Part shown: piece after piece, positions 11,189 through 24,526 of the stretch
How positions within the stretch are numbered: position 1 is the first letter of the stretch
How the letters are laid out: the number at the start of each line of letters is the position of its first letter
Assembly (NCBI GenBank): GCA_032718475.1
Contig: JAUCBJ010009017.1
Span: 1 to 64,000 of the forward strand
Reading direction: 5' to 3'
From: Nemertoderma westbladi
Taxonomy: Eukaryota; Xenacoelomorpha; Nemertodermatida; Nemertodermatidae
Length of the DNA stretch: 64,000 nucleotides
Position numbers and translations under genes: made by a program
The notes under the pieces: generated by a model
Seen by the model: the letters and a program-made list of their open reading frames with translations, nothing else
The model's database searches: none
What the model was told of the DNA's origin: nothing

Positions 11189-14100
11189 ATAAGAGAGGTG
11201 AGAAACTTATTGAAACAAATCCAACTGGGGAAGATAAGAGAGGTGAGAAACTTATTGAAACAAATCCAACTGGGGAAGATAAGCGAGGTGAGAAACTTAT
11301 TGAAACAAATCCAACTAGGGAAGATAAGCGAGGTGAGAAACTTATTGGAACAAATCCAACTGGGGAAGATAAGCGAGGTGAGAAACTTATTGAAACAAAT
11401 CCAACTAGGGAAGATAAGCGAGGTGAGAAACTTATTGAAACAAATCCAACTAGGGAAGATAAGCGAGGTGAGAAACTTATTGAAACAAATCCAACTAGGG
11501 AAGATAAGCGAGGTGAGAAACTTATTGAAACAAATCCAACTAGGGAAGATAAGCGAGGTGAGAAACTTATTGAAACAAATCCAACTGGGGAAGATAAGCG
11601 AGGTGAGAAACTTATTGAAACAAATCCAACTGGGGAAGATAAGCGAGGTGAGAAACTTATTGAAACAAATCCAACTAGGGAAGATAAGCGAGGTGAGAAA
11701 CTTATTGAAACAAATCCAACTAGGGAAGATAAGCGAGGTGAGAAACTTATTGAAACAAATCCAACTAGGGAAGATAAGCGAGGTGAGAAACTTATTGAAA
11801 CAAATCCAACTGGGGAAGATAAGCGAGGTGAGAAACTTATTGAAACAAATCCAACTAGGGAAGATAAGCGAGGTGAGAAACTTATTGAAACAAATCCAAC
11901 TAGGGAAGATAAGCGAGGTGAGAAACTTATTGAAACAAATCCAACTGGGGAAGATAAGAGAGGTGAGAAACTTATTGAAACAAATCCAACTGGGGAAGAT
12001 AAGCGAGGTGAGAAACTTATTGAAACAAATCCAACTGGGGAAGATAAGCAAGGTGAGAAACTTATTGAAACAAATCCAACTGGGGAAGATAAGCGAGGTG
12101 AGAAACTTATTGAAACAAATCCAACTAGGGAAGATAAGCGAGGTGAGAAACTTATTGAAACAAATCCAAGTGGGGAAGATAAGCGAGGTGAGAAACTTAT
12201 TGAAACAAATCCAACTGGGGAAGATAAGCGAGGTGAGAAACTTATTGAAACAAATCCAACTAGGGAAGATAAGCGAGGTGAGAAACTTATTGAAACAAAT
12301 CCAACTGGGGAAGATAAGCGAGGTGAGAAACTTATTGAAACAAATCCAACTAGGGAAGATAAGCGAGGTGAGAAACTTATTGAAACAAATCCAAGTGGGG
12401 AAGATAAGCGAGGTGAGAAACTTATTGAAACAAATCCAACTGGGGAAGATAAGCGAGGTGAGAAACTTATTGAAACAAATCCAACTGGGGAAGATAAGCG
12501 AGGTGAGAAACTTATTGAAACAAATCCAAGTGGGGAAGATAAGCGAGGTGAGAAACTTATTGAAACAAATCCAACTGGGGAAGATAAGCGAGGTGAGAAA
12601 CTTATTGGAACAAATTCAACTGGGGAAGATAAGCGAGGTGAGAAACTTATTGAAACAAATCCAAGTGGGGAAGATAAGCGAGGTGAGAAACTTATTGAAA
12701 CAAATCCAACTAGGGAAGATAAGCGAGGTGAGAAACTTATTGAAACAAATCCAAGTGGGGAAGATAAGCGAGGTGAGAAACTTATTGAAACAAATCCAAC
12801 TAGGGAAGATAAGCGAGGTGAGAAACTTATTGAAACAAATCCAAGTGGGGAAGATAAGCGAGGTGAGAAACTTATTGAAACAAATCCAACTAGGGAAGAT
12901 AAGCGAGGTGAGAAACTTATTGAAACAAATCCAACTGGGGAAGATAAGCGAGGTGAGAAACTTATTGAAACAAATCCAACTGGGGAAGATAAGCGAGGTG
13001 AGAAACTTATTGAAACAAATCCAACTGGGGAAGATAAGCGAGGTGAGAAACTTATTGAAACAAATCCAACTGGGGAAGATAAGCGAGGTGAGAAACTTAT
13101 TGAAACAAATCCAAGTGGGGAAGATAAGCGAGGTGAGAAACTTATTGAAACAAATCCAACTAGGGAAGATAAGCGAGGTGAGAAACTTATTGAAACAAAT
13201 CCAAGTGGGGAAGATAAGCGAGGTGAGAAACTTATTGAAACAAATCCAAGTGGGGAAGATAAGCGAGGTGAGAAACTTATTGAAACAAATCCAAGTGGGG
13301 AAGATAAGCGAGGTGAGAAACTTATTGAAACAAATCCAACTGGGGAAGATAAGCGAGGTGAGAAACTTATTGAAACAAATCCAAGTGGGGAAGATAAGCG
13401 AGGTGAGAAACTTATTGAAACAAATCCAAGTGGGGAAGATAAGCGAGGTGAGAAACTTATTGAAACAAATCCAAATAGGGAAGATAAGCGAGGTGAGAAA
13501 CTTATTGAAACAAATCCAAGTGGGGAAGATAAGCGAGGTGAGAAACTTATTGAAACAAATCCAAATAGGGAAGATAAGCGAGGTGAGAAACTTATTGAAA
13601 CAAATCCAAATAGGGAAGATAAGCGAGGCAAACTTATTGAAACAAATCCAAGTGGGGAAGATAAGCGAGGTGAGAAACTTATTGAAACAAATCCAAGTGG
13701 GGAAGATAAGCGAGGTGAGAAACTTATTGAAACAAATCCAAGTGGGGAAGATAAGCGAGGTGAGAAACTTATTGAAACAAATCCAACTGGGGAAGATAAG
13801 CGAGGTGAGAAACTTATTGAAACAAATCCAAGTGGGGAAGATAAGCGAGGTGAGAAACTTATTGAAACAAATCCAACTGGGGAAGATAAGCGAGGTGAGA
13901 AACTTATTGAAACAAATCCAAGTGGGGAAGATAAGCGAGGTGAGAAACTTATTGAAACAAATCCAACTAGGGAAGATAAGCGAGGTGAGAAACTTATTGA
14001 AACAAATCCAACTAGGGAAGATAAGCGAGGTGAGAAACTTATTGAAACAAATTCAACTGGGGAAGATAAGCGAGGTGAGAAACTTATTGAAACAAATCCA

Positions 14101-17100
14101 ACTAGGGAAGATAAGCGAGGTGAGAAACTTATTGAAACAAATCCAAGTGGGGAAGATAAGCGAGGTGAGAAACTTATTGAAACAAATCCAACTGGGGAAG
14201 ATAAGCGAGGTGAGAAACTTATTGAAACAAATCCAACTAGGGAAGATAAGCGAGGTGAGAAACTTATTGAAACAAATCCAAGTGGGGAAGATAAGCGAGG
14301 TGAGAAACTTATTGAAACAAATCCAACTGGGGAAGATAAGCGAGGTGAGAAACTTATTGAAACAAATCCAAGTGGGGAAGATAAGCGAGGTGAGAAACTT
14401 ATTGAAACAAATCCAACTGGGGAAGATAAGCGAGGTGAGAAACTTATTGAAACAAATCCAAGTGGGGAAGATAAGCGAGGTGAGAAACTTATTGAAACAA
14501 ATCCAAGTGGGGAAGATAAGCGAGGTGAGAAACTTATTGAAACAAATCCAAGTGGGGAAGATAAGCGAGGTGAGAAACTTATTGAAACAAATCCAAGTGG
14601 GGAAGATAAGCGAGGTGAGAAACTTATTGAAACAAATCCAACTAGGGAAGATAAGCGAGGTGAGAAACTTATTGAAACAAATCCAAGTGGGGAAGATAAG
14701 CGAGGTGAGAAACTTATTGAAACAAATCCAACTGGGGAAGATAAGCGAGGTGAGAAACTTATTGAAACAAATCCAAGTGGGGAAGATAAGCGAGGTGAGA
14801 AACTTATGGAAACAAATCCAACTGGGGAAGATAAGCGAGGTGAGAAACTTATTGAAACAAATCCAAGTGGGGAAGATAAGCGAGGTGAGAAACTTATTGA
14901 AACAAATCCAACTGGGGAAGATAAGCGAGGTGAGAAACTTATTGAAACAAATCCAACTAGGGAAGATAAGCGAGGTGAGAAACTTATTGAAACAAATCCA
15001 ACTAGGGAAGATAAGCGAGGTGAGAAACTTATTGAAACAAATCCAACTAGGGAAGATAAGCGAGGTGAGAAACTTATTGAAACAAATCCAACTGGGGAAG
15101 ATAAGAGAGGTGAGAAACTTATTGAAACAAATCCAACTGGGGAAGATAAGCGAGGTGAGAAACTTATTGAAACAAATCCAACTGGGGAAGATAAGCAAGG
15201 TGAGAAACTTATTGAAACAAATCCAACTGGGGAAGATAAGCGAGGTGAGAAACTTATTGAAACAAATCCAACTAGGGAAGATAAGCGAGGTGAGAAACTT
15301 ATTGAAACAAATCCAAGTGGGGAAGATAAGCGAGGTGAGAAACTTATTGAAACAAATCCAACTGGGGAAGATAAGCGAGGTGAGAAACTTATTGAAACAA
15401 ATCCAACTAGGGAAGATAAGCGAGGTGAGAAACTTATTGAAACAAATCCAACTGGGGAAGATAAGCGAGGTGAGAAACTTATTGAAACAAATCCAACTAG
15501 GGAAGATAAGCGAGGTGAGAAACTTATTGAAACAAATCCAAGTGGGGAAGATAAGCGAGGTGAGAAACTTATTGAAACAAATCCAACTGGGGAAGATAAG
15601 CGAGGTGAGAAACTTATTGAAACAAATCCAACTGGGGAAGATAAGCGAGGTGAGAAACTTATTGAAACAAATCCAAGTGGGGAAGATAAGCGAGGTGAGA
15701 AACTTATTGAAACAAATCCAACTGGGGAAGATAAGCGAGGTGAGAAACTTATTGAAACAAATCCAACTGGGGAAGATAAGCGAGGTGAGAAACTTATTGG
15801 AACAAATTCAACTGGGGAAGATAAGCGAGGTGAGAAACTTATTGAAACAAATCCAAGTGGGGAAGATAAGCGAGGTGAGAAACTTATTGAAACAAATCCA
15901 ACTAGGGAAGATAAGCGAGGTGAGAAACTTATTGAAACAAATCCAAGTGGGGAAGATAAGCGAGGTGAGAAACTTATTGAAACAAATCCAACTGGGGAAG
16001 ATAAGCGAGGTGAGAAACTTATTGAAACAAATCCAACTGGGGAAGATAAGCGAGGTGAGAAACTTATTGGAACAAATTCAACTGGGGAAGATAAGCGAGG
16101 TGAGAAACTTATTGAAACAAATCCAACTGGGGAAGATAAGCGAGGTGAGAAACTTATTGAAACAAATCCAACTGGGGAAGATAAGCGAGGTGAGAAACTT
16201 ATTGAAACAAATCCAACTAGGGAAGATAAGCGAGGTGAGAAACTTATTGAAACAAATCCAAGTGGGGAAGATAAGCGAGGTGAGAAACTTATTGAAACAA
16301 ATCCAACTGGGGAAGATAAGCGAGGTGAGAAACTTATTGAAACAAATCCAACTAGGGAAGATAAGCGAGGTGAGAAACTTATTGAAACAAATCCAAGTGG
16401 GGAAGATAAGCGAGGTGAGAAACTTATTGAAACAAATCCAACTGGGGAAGATAAGCGAGGTGAGAAACTTATTGAAACAAATCCAACTAGGGAAGATAAG
16501 CGAGGTGAGAAACTTATTGAAACAAATCCAACTGGGGAAGATAAGCGAGGTGAGAAACTTATTGAAACAAATCCAACTAGGGAAGATAAGCGAGGTGAGA
16601 AACTTATTGAAACAAATCCAACTGGGGAAGATAAGCGAGGTGAGAAACTTATTGAAACAAATCCAACTAGGGAAGATAAGCGAGGTGAGAAACTTATTGA
16701 AACAAATCCAAGTGGGGAAGATAAGCGAGGTGAGAAACTTATTGAAACAAATCCAACTGGGGAAGATAAGCGAGGTGAGAAACTTATTGAAACAAATCCA
16801 ACTGGGGAAGATAAGCGAGGTGAGAAACTTATTGAAACAAATCCAAGTGGGGAAGATAAGCGAGGTGAGAAACTTATTGAAACAAATCCAACTGGGGAAG
16901 ATAAGCGAGGTGAGAAACTTATTGAAACAAATCCAACTGGGGAAGATAAGCGAGGTGAGAAACTTATTGGAACAAATTCAACTGGGGAAGATAAGCGAGG
17001 TGAGAAACTTATTGAAACAAATCCAAGTGGGGAAGATAAGCGAGGTGAGAAACTTATTGAAACAAATCCAACTAGGGAAGATAAGCGAGGTGAGAAACTT

Positions 17101-20100
17101 ATTGAAACAAATCCAAGTGGGGAAGATAAGCGAGGTGAGAAACTTATTGAAACAAATCCAACTGGGGAAGATAAGCGAGGTGAGAAACTTATTGAAACAA
17201 ATCCAACTGGGGAAGATAAGCGAGGTGAGAAACTTATTGGAACAAATTCAACTGGGGAAGATAAGCGAGGTGAGAAACTTATTGAAACAAATCCAAGTGG
17301 GGAAGATAAGCGAGGTGAGAAACTTATTGAAACAAATCCAACTAGGGAAGATAAGCGAGGTGAGAAACTTATTGAAACAAATCCAAGTGGGGAAGATAAG
17401 CGAGGTGAGAAACTTATTGAAACAAATCCAAGTGGGGAAGATAAGCGAGGTGAGAAACTTATTGAAACAAATCCAAGTGGGGAAGATAAGCGAGGTGAGA
17501 AACTTATTGAAACAAATCCAACTAGGGAAGATAAGCGAGGTGAGAAACTTATTGAAACAAATCCAAGTGGGGAAGATAAGCGAGGTGAGAAACTTATTGA
17601 AACAAATCCAACTGGGGAAGATAAGCGAGGTGAGAAACTTATTGAAACAAATCCAACTGGGGAAGATAAGCGAGGTGAGAAACTTATTGAAACAAATCCA
17701 AGTGGGGAAGATAAGCGAGGTGAGAAACTTATTGAAACAAATCCAACTGGGGAAGATAAGCGAGGTGAGAAACTTATTGGAACAAATTCAACTGGGGAAG
17801 ATAAGCGAGGTGAGAAACTTATTGAAACAAATCCAACTAGGGAAGATAAGAGAGGTGAGAAACTTATTGAAACAAATCCAACTGGGGAAGATAAGCGAGG
17901 TGAGAAACTTATTGAAACAAATCCAACTGGGGAAGATAAGCGAGGTGAGAAACTTATTGAAACAAATCCAACTGGGGAAGATAAGCGAGGTGAGAAACTT
18001 ATTGAAACAAATCCAAGTGGGGAAGATAAGCGAGGTGAGAAACTTATTGAAACAAATCCAACTGGGGAAGATAAGCGAGGTGAGAAACTTATTGAAACAA
18101 ATCCAAGTGGGGAAGATAAGCGAGGTGAGAAACTTATTGAAACAAATCCAACTAGGGAAGATAAGCGAGGTGAGAAACTTATTGAAACAAATCCAACTGG
18201 GGAAGATAAGCGAGGTGAGAAACTTATTGAAACAAATCCAACTAGGGAAGATAAGAGAGGTGAGAAACTTATTGAAACAAATCCAAGTGGGGAAGATAAG
18301 CGAGGTGAGAAACTTATTGAAACAAATCCAACTGGGGAAGATAAGCGAGGTGAGAAACTTATTGAAACAAATCCAACTAGGGAAGATAAGCGAGGTGAGA
18401 AACTTATTGAAACAAATCCAAGTGGGGAAGATAAGCGAGGTGAGAAACTTATTGAAACAAATCCAACTAGGGAAGATAAGCGAGGTGAGAAACTTATTGA
18501 AACAAATCCAACTGGGGAAGATAAGCGAGGTGAGAAACTTATTGAAACAAATCCAACTAGGGAAGATAAGAGAGGTGAGAAACTTATTGAAACAAATCCA
18601 AGTGGGGAAGATAAGCGAGGTGAGAAACTTATTGAAACAAATCCAACTGGGGAAGATAAGCGAGGTGAGAAACTTATTGAAACAAATCCAACTAGGGAAG
18701 ATAAGCGAGGTGAGAAACTTATTGAAACAAATCCAACTAGGGAAGATAAGCGAGGTGAGAAACTTATTGAAACAAATCCAAGTGGGGAAGATAAGCGAGG
18801 TGAGAAACTTATTGAAACAAATCCAAGTGGGGAAGATAAGCGAGGTGAGAAACTTATTGAAACAAATCCAAGTGGGGAAGATAAGCGAGGTGAGAAACTT
18901 ATTGAAACAAATCCAACTGGGGAAGATAAGCGAGGTGAGAAACTTATTGAAACAAATCCAACTGGGGAAGATAAGCGAGGTGAGAAACTTATTGAATCAA
19001 ATCCAAGTGGGGAAGATAAGCGAGGTGAGAAACTTATTGAATCAAATCCAAGTGGGGAAGATAAGCGAGGTGAGAAACTTATTGAAACAAATCCAAGTGG
19101 GGAAGATAAGCGAGGTGAGAAACTTATTGAAACAAATCCAAGTGGGGAAGATAAGCGAGGTGAGAAACTTATTGAATCAAATCCAAGTGGGGAAGATAAG
19201 CGAGGTGAGAAACTTATTGAAACAAATCCAAGTGGGGAAGATAAGCGAGGTGAGAAACTTATTGAAACAAATCCAACTGGGGAAGATAAGCGAGGTGAGA
19301 AACTTATTGAAACAAATCCAAGTGGGGAAGATAAGCGAGGTGAGAAACTTATTGAAACAAATCCAACTGGGGAAGATAAGCGAGGTGAGAAACTTATTGG
19401 AACAAATTCAACTGGGGAAGATAAGCGAGGTGAGAAACTTATTGAAACAAATCCAAGTGGGGAAGATAAGCGAGGTGAGAAACTTATTGAAACAAATCCA
19501 ACTAGGGAAGATAAGCGAGGTGAGAAACTTATTGAAACAAATCCAACTGGGGAAGATAAGCGAGGTGAGAAACTTATTGAAACAAATCCAACTAGGGAAG
19601 ATAAGAGAGGTGAGAAACTTATTGAAACAAATCCAACTAGGGAAGATAAGCGAGGTGAGAAACTTATTGAAACAAATCCAACTGGGGAAGATAAGCGAGG
19701 TGAGAAACTTATTGAATCAAATCCAAGTGGGGAAGATAAGCGAGGTGAGAAACTTATTGAATCAAATCCAAGTGGGGAAGATAAGCGAGGTGAGAAACTT
19801 ATTGAAACAAATCCAAGTGGGGAAGATAAGCGAGGTGAGAAACTTATTGAAACAAATCCAAGTGGGGAAGATAAGCGAGGTGAGAAACTTATTGAATCAA
19901 ATCCAAGTGGGGAAGATAAGCGAGGTGAGAAACTTATTGAAACAAATCCAAGTGGGGAAGATAAGCGAGGTGAGAAACTTATTGAAACAAATCCAACTGG
20001 GGAAGATAAGCGAGGTGAGAAACTTATTGAAACAAATCCAAGTGGGGAAGATAAGCGAGGTGAGAAACTTATTGAAACAAATCCAACTGGGGAAGATAAG

Positions 20101-21108
20101 CGAGGTGAGAAACTTATTGGAACAAATTCAACTGGGGAAGATAAGCGAGGTGAGAAACTTATTGAAACAAATCCAAGTGGGGAAGATAAGCGAGGTGAGA
20201 AACTTATTGAAACAAATCCAACTAGGGAAGATAAGCGAGGTGAGAAACTTATTGAAACAAATCCAACTGGGGAAGATAAGCGAGGTGAGAAACTTATTGA
20301 AACAAATCCAACTAGGGAAGATAAGAGAGGTGAGAAACTTATTGAAACAAATCCAACTAGGGAAGATAAGCGAGGTGAGAAACTTATTGAAACAAATCCA
20401 ACTAGGGAAGATAAGAGAGGTGAGAAACTTATTGAAACAAATCCAACTAGGGAAGATAAGCGAGGTGAGAAACTTATTGAAACAAATCCAACTGGGGAAG
20501 ATAAGCGAGGTGAGAAACTTATTGAAACAAATCCAACTGGGGAAGATAAGCGAGGTGAGAAACTTATTGAAACAAATCCAACTAGGGAAGATAAGAGAGG
20601 TGAGAAACTTATTGAAACAAATCCAACTGGGGAAGATAAGCGAGGTGAGAAACTTATTGAAACAAATCCAAATAGGGAAGATAAGCGAGGTGAGAAACTT
20701 ATTGAAACAAATCCAACTGGGGAAGATAAGCGAGGTGAGAAACTTATTGAAACAAATCCAACTAGGGAAGATAAGAGAGGTGAGAAACTTATTGAAACAA
20801 ATCCAACTAGGGAAGATAAGCGAGGTGAGAAACTTATTGAAACAAATCCAACTGGGGAAGATAAGCGAGGTGAGAAACTTATTGAAACAAATTCAACTGG
20901 GGAAGATAAGCGAGGTGAGAAACTTATTGAAACAAATCCAACTGGGGAAGATAAGCGAGGTGAGAAACTTATTGAAACAAATCCAACTGGGGAAGATAAG
21001 CGAGGTGAGAAACTTATTGAAACAAATTCAACTGGGGAAGATAAGCGAGGTGAGAAACTTATTGAAACAAATTCAACTAGGGAAGATAAGCGAGGTGAGA
21101 AACTTATT
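11189..21108. repeat. 45-bp satellite, about 220 copies, open in four frames
   Basis: Head-to-tail 45-bp units, each holding GAAACAAATCCAACTGGGG and GATAAGCGAGGTGAGAAAC. Because 45 is 3 x 15, four of the six frames run uninterrupted for kilobases. One + frame repeats ETNPTGEDKRGEKLI, the other NLLKQIQLGKISEVR; the third + frame has a TGA in every unit. The only length change I found is a 3-bp loss near 13629. Variation is concentrated at ACTGGGG/ACTAGGG/AGTGGGG. A 16-unit block is repeated exactly 720 bp apart (18991 and 19711), and a rarer AAGCAAGG marker recurs 3147 bp apart (12046 and 15193). Best read as non-coding satellite, though transcription cannot be excluded. Confidence 0.93.
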
Positions 21109-21525
21109 GTTATTTATAAAAAAATTGTCAGTTGGAGCGGCCGGAATGTTTTGCTGACCTGTCGTGAATTTTGCGAGTGTACAGCGCGAATCAAGCAAGT
21201 ATTCCAACTAGGGCCTACCATAGGACTGTAATGATAAAGACTTTGAAATACTTTTATCGAGTACTTTCTATAACCCGTTAAGATATAGGGCCTATATTTC
21301 GTTAACTTCTTCTTCAAAGCCTCTTTAATTAACTTTTGACACTGACTCACTGCTATTCGCAGTAAGGCAATGCTCTCATATTCGTGGTATATCGTTTCTT
21401 CTGTTTGATTGACGGGATACTTAAAAATCAAAATCTTTACTAATTTACCGTAATTGAATTTTACCTCCACAACTTACCGAGATTTAATTATATATATCAT
21501 CATTCCTAAATTCTTTCTGTACATC
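21109..21525. other. 5' flank of the OB-fold gene
   Basis: Unique sequence between the 45-bp array and the ATG at 21526. No TATA box or other core promoter motif is convincing. The frame of the gene is open upstream to an ATG at 21454, but the added 24 residues are hydrophobic and unlike the rest, so they are probably not translated. Confidence 0.4.
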
Positions 21526-22275
21526 ATGAGTGATAACATATCACCACTGGACTCATTGAAAGATTGTGATAAAAACTCCCTTGTTAATGTTATGGTTAAC
21601 ATAAACAAAATTGAACCGAAAATGACTGGAACTTCCTCAATTGACGGTTCCACAAGAGAGTGGTCACGTATGAAAGTTAAAATAGGTGATCCGACTGGAT
21701 ATATCTGGGCTGCTATTTGGGGTGCAAAAATAGAAGAATTCAAGTTTGAAGAGGGAGATAACATAAAGATGTTTTATGTTAAAATTAATCACTATATGCC
21801 TAATGTGGAGGTCAATTCTGTAGGAAATGCAACTAGGTTTGAGAAATGCACCGAAATAGTGAACGGAAATTTCGATTATAACATTCCTTCACCAAAAGGT
21901 TCCTCTTCTACCTCATCAACACCATTAAAGTCCCCGGGCCCAGGGACTCCATTAGTTCGAGGTTATTCTGTCGGTGGTGGTGACAATTCAAGCTCAATGA
22001 AAGCTGATTCTAAAATGATTGATATGGAGGAGACGAATGTGAGTGGAACTAAGCGCATATATTCCGAGATGAAGGATAGGGCGAAAGATATTGTAAGGTT
22101 TACTCCAGCAGTGAGAAGAGCAGCTATGAGGAAAATTAGAAATCTAGTTCGTGAATACCAGGACCAAGATGATAATGAATATGAAACCGACGAGGAGCCT
22201 TTAGCAAAGATATTGCGTTACGGCGGAAGATCAGCTGAAGATGTTAAAAAGAACATAGACTTCGATAATAACTAG
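21526..22275 (+). CDS. Small OB-fold-like nucleic-acid-binding protein (intronless)
   Basis: I do not recognise the exact gene. From the chosen ATG (A at -3, good context) it encodes 249 residues. Residues about 19-106 have the layout of an RPA/SOSS-B-type OB fold: a beta-strand rich in Val/Ile (SLVNVMVNINKIEP), then W-S-R-M-K-V-K, the turn GDPTGYIWAAIWG (about 54-66), EEGDNI (75-80) and a final strand with NVEVNS. OB folds of this kind bind single-stranded DNA or RNA. A Ser/Thr/Pro/Gly-rich linker follows (about 120-160), then a basic stretch VRRAAMRKIRNLVREYQ and an acidic segment. There are no introns, which suits a retrocopy, a mobile-element protein or a naturally single-exon gene. No AATAAA signal is found close downstream. 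It is the only intact, non-repeat ORF in the left half of the window. Confidence 0.55.
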   Translation: MSDNISPLDSLKDCDKNSLVNVMVNINKIEPKMTGTSSIDGSTREWSRMKVKIGDPTGYIWAAIWGAKIEEFKFEEGDNIKMFYVKINHYMPNVEVNSVGNATRFEKCTEIVNGNFDYNIPSPKGSSSTSSTPLKSPGPGTPLVRGYSVGGGDNSSSMKADSKMIDMEETNVSGTKRIYSEMKDRAKDIVRFTPAVRRAAMRKIRNLVREYQDQDDNEYETDEEPLAKILRYGGRSAEDVKKNIDFDNN

Positions 22276-24001
22276 TGAAACAGTTACGCTCATAGTGTTT
22301 CTTGTTGAAGATGAAAACTCTCAACCTCTGTTATTTGTAATATTTAGTTAACCCACAACACTGGTATATAAATTTGAAGTAGATGTAATACTTTTAGCAA
22401 CAGTAAGTCAACTCTGCAACACTAAATACATTGCAAATCTTGGAAAACTGACCGGTTTATAATTATACCTGAAAACTTTAAGAGTTAACAGTTTAAAAGA
22501 GATGACTATATATTTCAAATTATGTACTGTTGAATACGCGTTAGTAAATGTTCCGCAGTGGTCTCTAAATGTACTGTATACAGTACTAGAGATAAACTGT
22601 ACTGGTATTTACAAAGGTGAATATCTTAGTCTATTATTGTGTGAATTAAGAACGAAAACAATCATAAAACCAATAACAATTTTTATTGATATTTTTTTAT
22701 ATTTAGTAAACATACAATCAAAGATTATCATCTGTTGTTTTCCTTGCAATTCTACTTTTAAAAAATTATTCTCTTTATATGACCAAAATATATGACCTGG
22801 ATTTTATGACCAAAAGGCTCTTAAAAACTGCAATTTTTGAATCCTTTTTGGGATTAATGGCACAATTTTCAATTAATCAAATTCCGTATGTAACTTTTGT
22901 TAAGGACCCTATTTTCAACCTACGCTGTCAATCCGACAAAAGATTGTGGAGTTTAAACATTTTTCGTAAAAAAAAAGTATATTTTGAGAAAATCTAAGTA
23001 AAAGTTTTTGGTACATGTAATGAACGTACACAGTTTGTTTTTAACATTTATGGTCCTGGGGTGCATCTAAGGATCCCATGACGGTATTTGGTTATCTTGT
23101 TACGTATTTTCATGGTTTACCTAATATCTATCGAAAGCAAATTGCTCAAAATGGATCAGGGCCATTAAGGACTAAAAGGCTCCTAAAGGCCCTTATTTGG
23201 GCATTTATTGATTAAATAGCCCTAATTTCGCCTTTATTGGATGTTTATAAATTAATATTATATGCTGTATGAAAGAATATATAAATTATTCTTGAAATTT
23301 TGAATTGTGTAAATTGTCAACTACAACCTTACGTAGGAACCCTATTTTAATTTCCAAAATAGGCATTCGTGTAGCAAGGTCATTGATTTCCAAATATAGA
23401 CAACCTTCACGTAACCGCACTTATCGTGCTGCGCGAAGGACTGAACCCTGCTAAATATTACCAAAATCAAAATATAGTATCAAAATTAGCTTATGAATAT
23501 TAATTCAATCACATTTAAGTAATAATTTCCTTTGTAATCTATATTTGGCTCTCAGCCACTTTCTCAGTTTCTGACGTGCTGCGTGAAGGCCTGTCAAGAA
23601 AATCGACTCTTCCTCACATTTTTACCGATAACTCGAGTTTGAGAAAAGATACAACAAAACGGTTTGCAGATTTGAAATCTGCATTAAATTGTGCACAAAA
23701 TACAACCAGAAAAAAATTTGAAATTTTTTCGCAAGGTGGGTTTGGTTTACCCGCCCCCGTTAATTGAATATACAGTCCGGGTCTCAAAGCACATCTGTTC
23801 TTTGAGATTTTCACAAAGTGGTCTAAAAGTCATTACATTAATCTCAATGGGCACTTGAGGTTCATGTAGAAACTTTTAGTAGGGATTCACCAAGTGATTT
23901 TCCGCTTGAATGCACTGCGATACTTTGAGCTCTTTGAGAAAACCACTTCGAGAAAATAAACATTGAGGACATGCTGATTGACAGCTCACTTTGAGATACT
24001 T
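22276..24001. other. AT-rich sequence without recognisable gene
   Basis: About 1.7 kb, AT-rich to about 23.6 kb. Open frames at 22502-22997 and 23576-23767 are short, low-complexity and lack family motifs. CTTTGAGA-like words recur near 23775-23995 just before the 54-bp array, and a GTGCTGCGYGAAGGMCTG word occurs twice (about 23428 and 23577). Nothing else is seen. Confidence 0.5.
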
Positions 24002-24526
24002 TTGCAATATAGATTGCACATAAACCCGTAGAATAGCGTTGCATTGTCTGTAAAGACGCAATATAGATTGCACATAAACCCGTAGAATAGCCTTGCATTG
24101 TCTGTAAAGACGCATTATAGATTGCACATAAACCCGTAGAATAGCGTTACATTGTCTGTAAAGACGCAATATAGATTGCACATAAAACCGTAGAATAGCG
24201 TTGCATTGTCTGTAAAGACGCAATATAGATTGCACATAAACCCGTAGAATAGCGTTGCATTGTCTGTAAAGACGCAATATAGATTGCACATAAACCCGTA
24301 GAATAGCGTTGCATTGTCTGTAAAGACGCAATATAGATTGCACATAAACCCGTAGAATAGGGTTGCATTGTCTGTAAAGACGCAATATAGATTGCACATA
24401 AACCCGTAGAATAGCGTTACATTGTCTGTAAAGACGCATTATAGATTGCACATAAACCCGTAGAAAAGCGTTGCATTGTCTGTAAAGACGCAATATAGAT
24501 TACACATAAACCCGTAGAATAGCGTT
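24002..24526. repeat. 54-bp satellite abutting an LTR
   Basis: About 9.7 copies of a 54-bp unit containing GCATTGTCTGTAAAGACGCA and GATTGCACATAAACCCGTAG (GATTGCACATAAA at 24012, 24066 and onward). The last unit is interrupted at 24526 exactly where the TGTAAAAG end of an LTR begins. Confidence 0.95.

Noticed and set aside
11137-15198. Long minus-strand frames reading FPSWICFNKFLTSLI or PRLSSLFGFVSISFS
   Set aside because: Reverse-strand consequences of the same 45-bp unit.
11147-21157. 3336-codon open frame across the 45-bp array
   Set aside because: It starts at a TTG, has no family similarity and no gene structure, and exists because a 45-bp unit without stops repeats. Kept as a repeat, with a finding to test coding.
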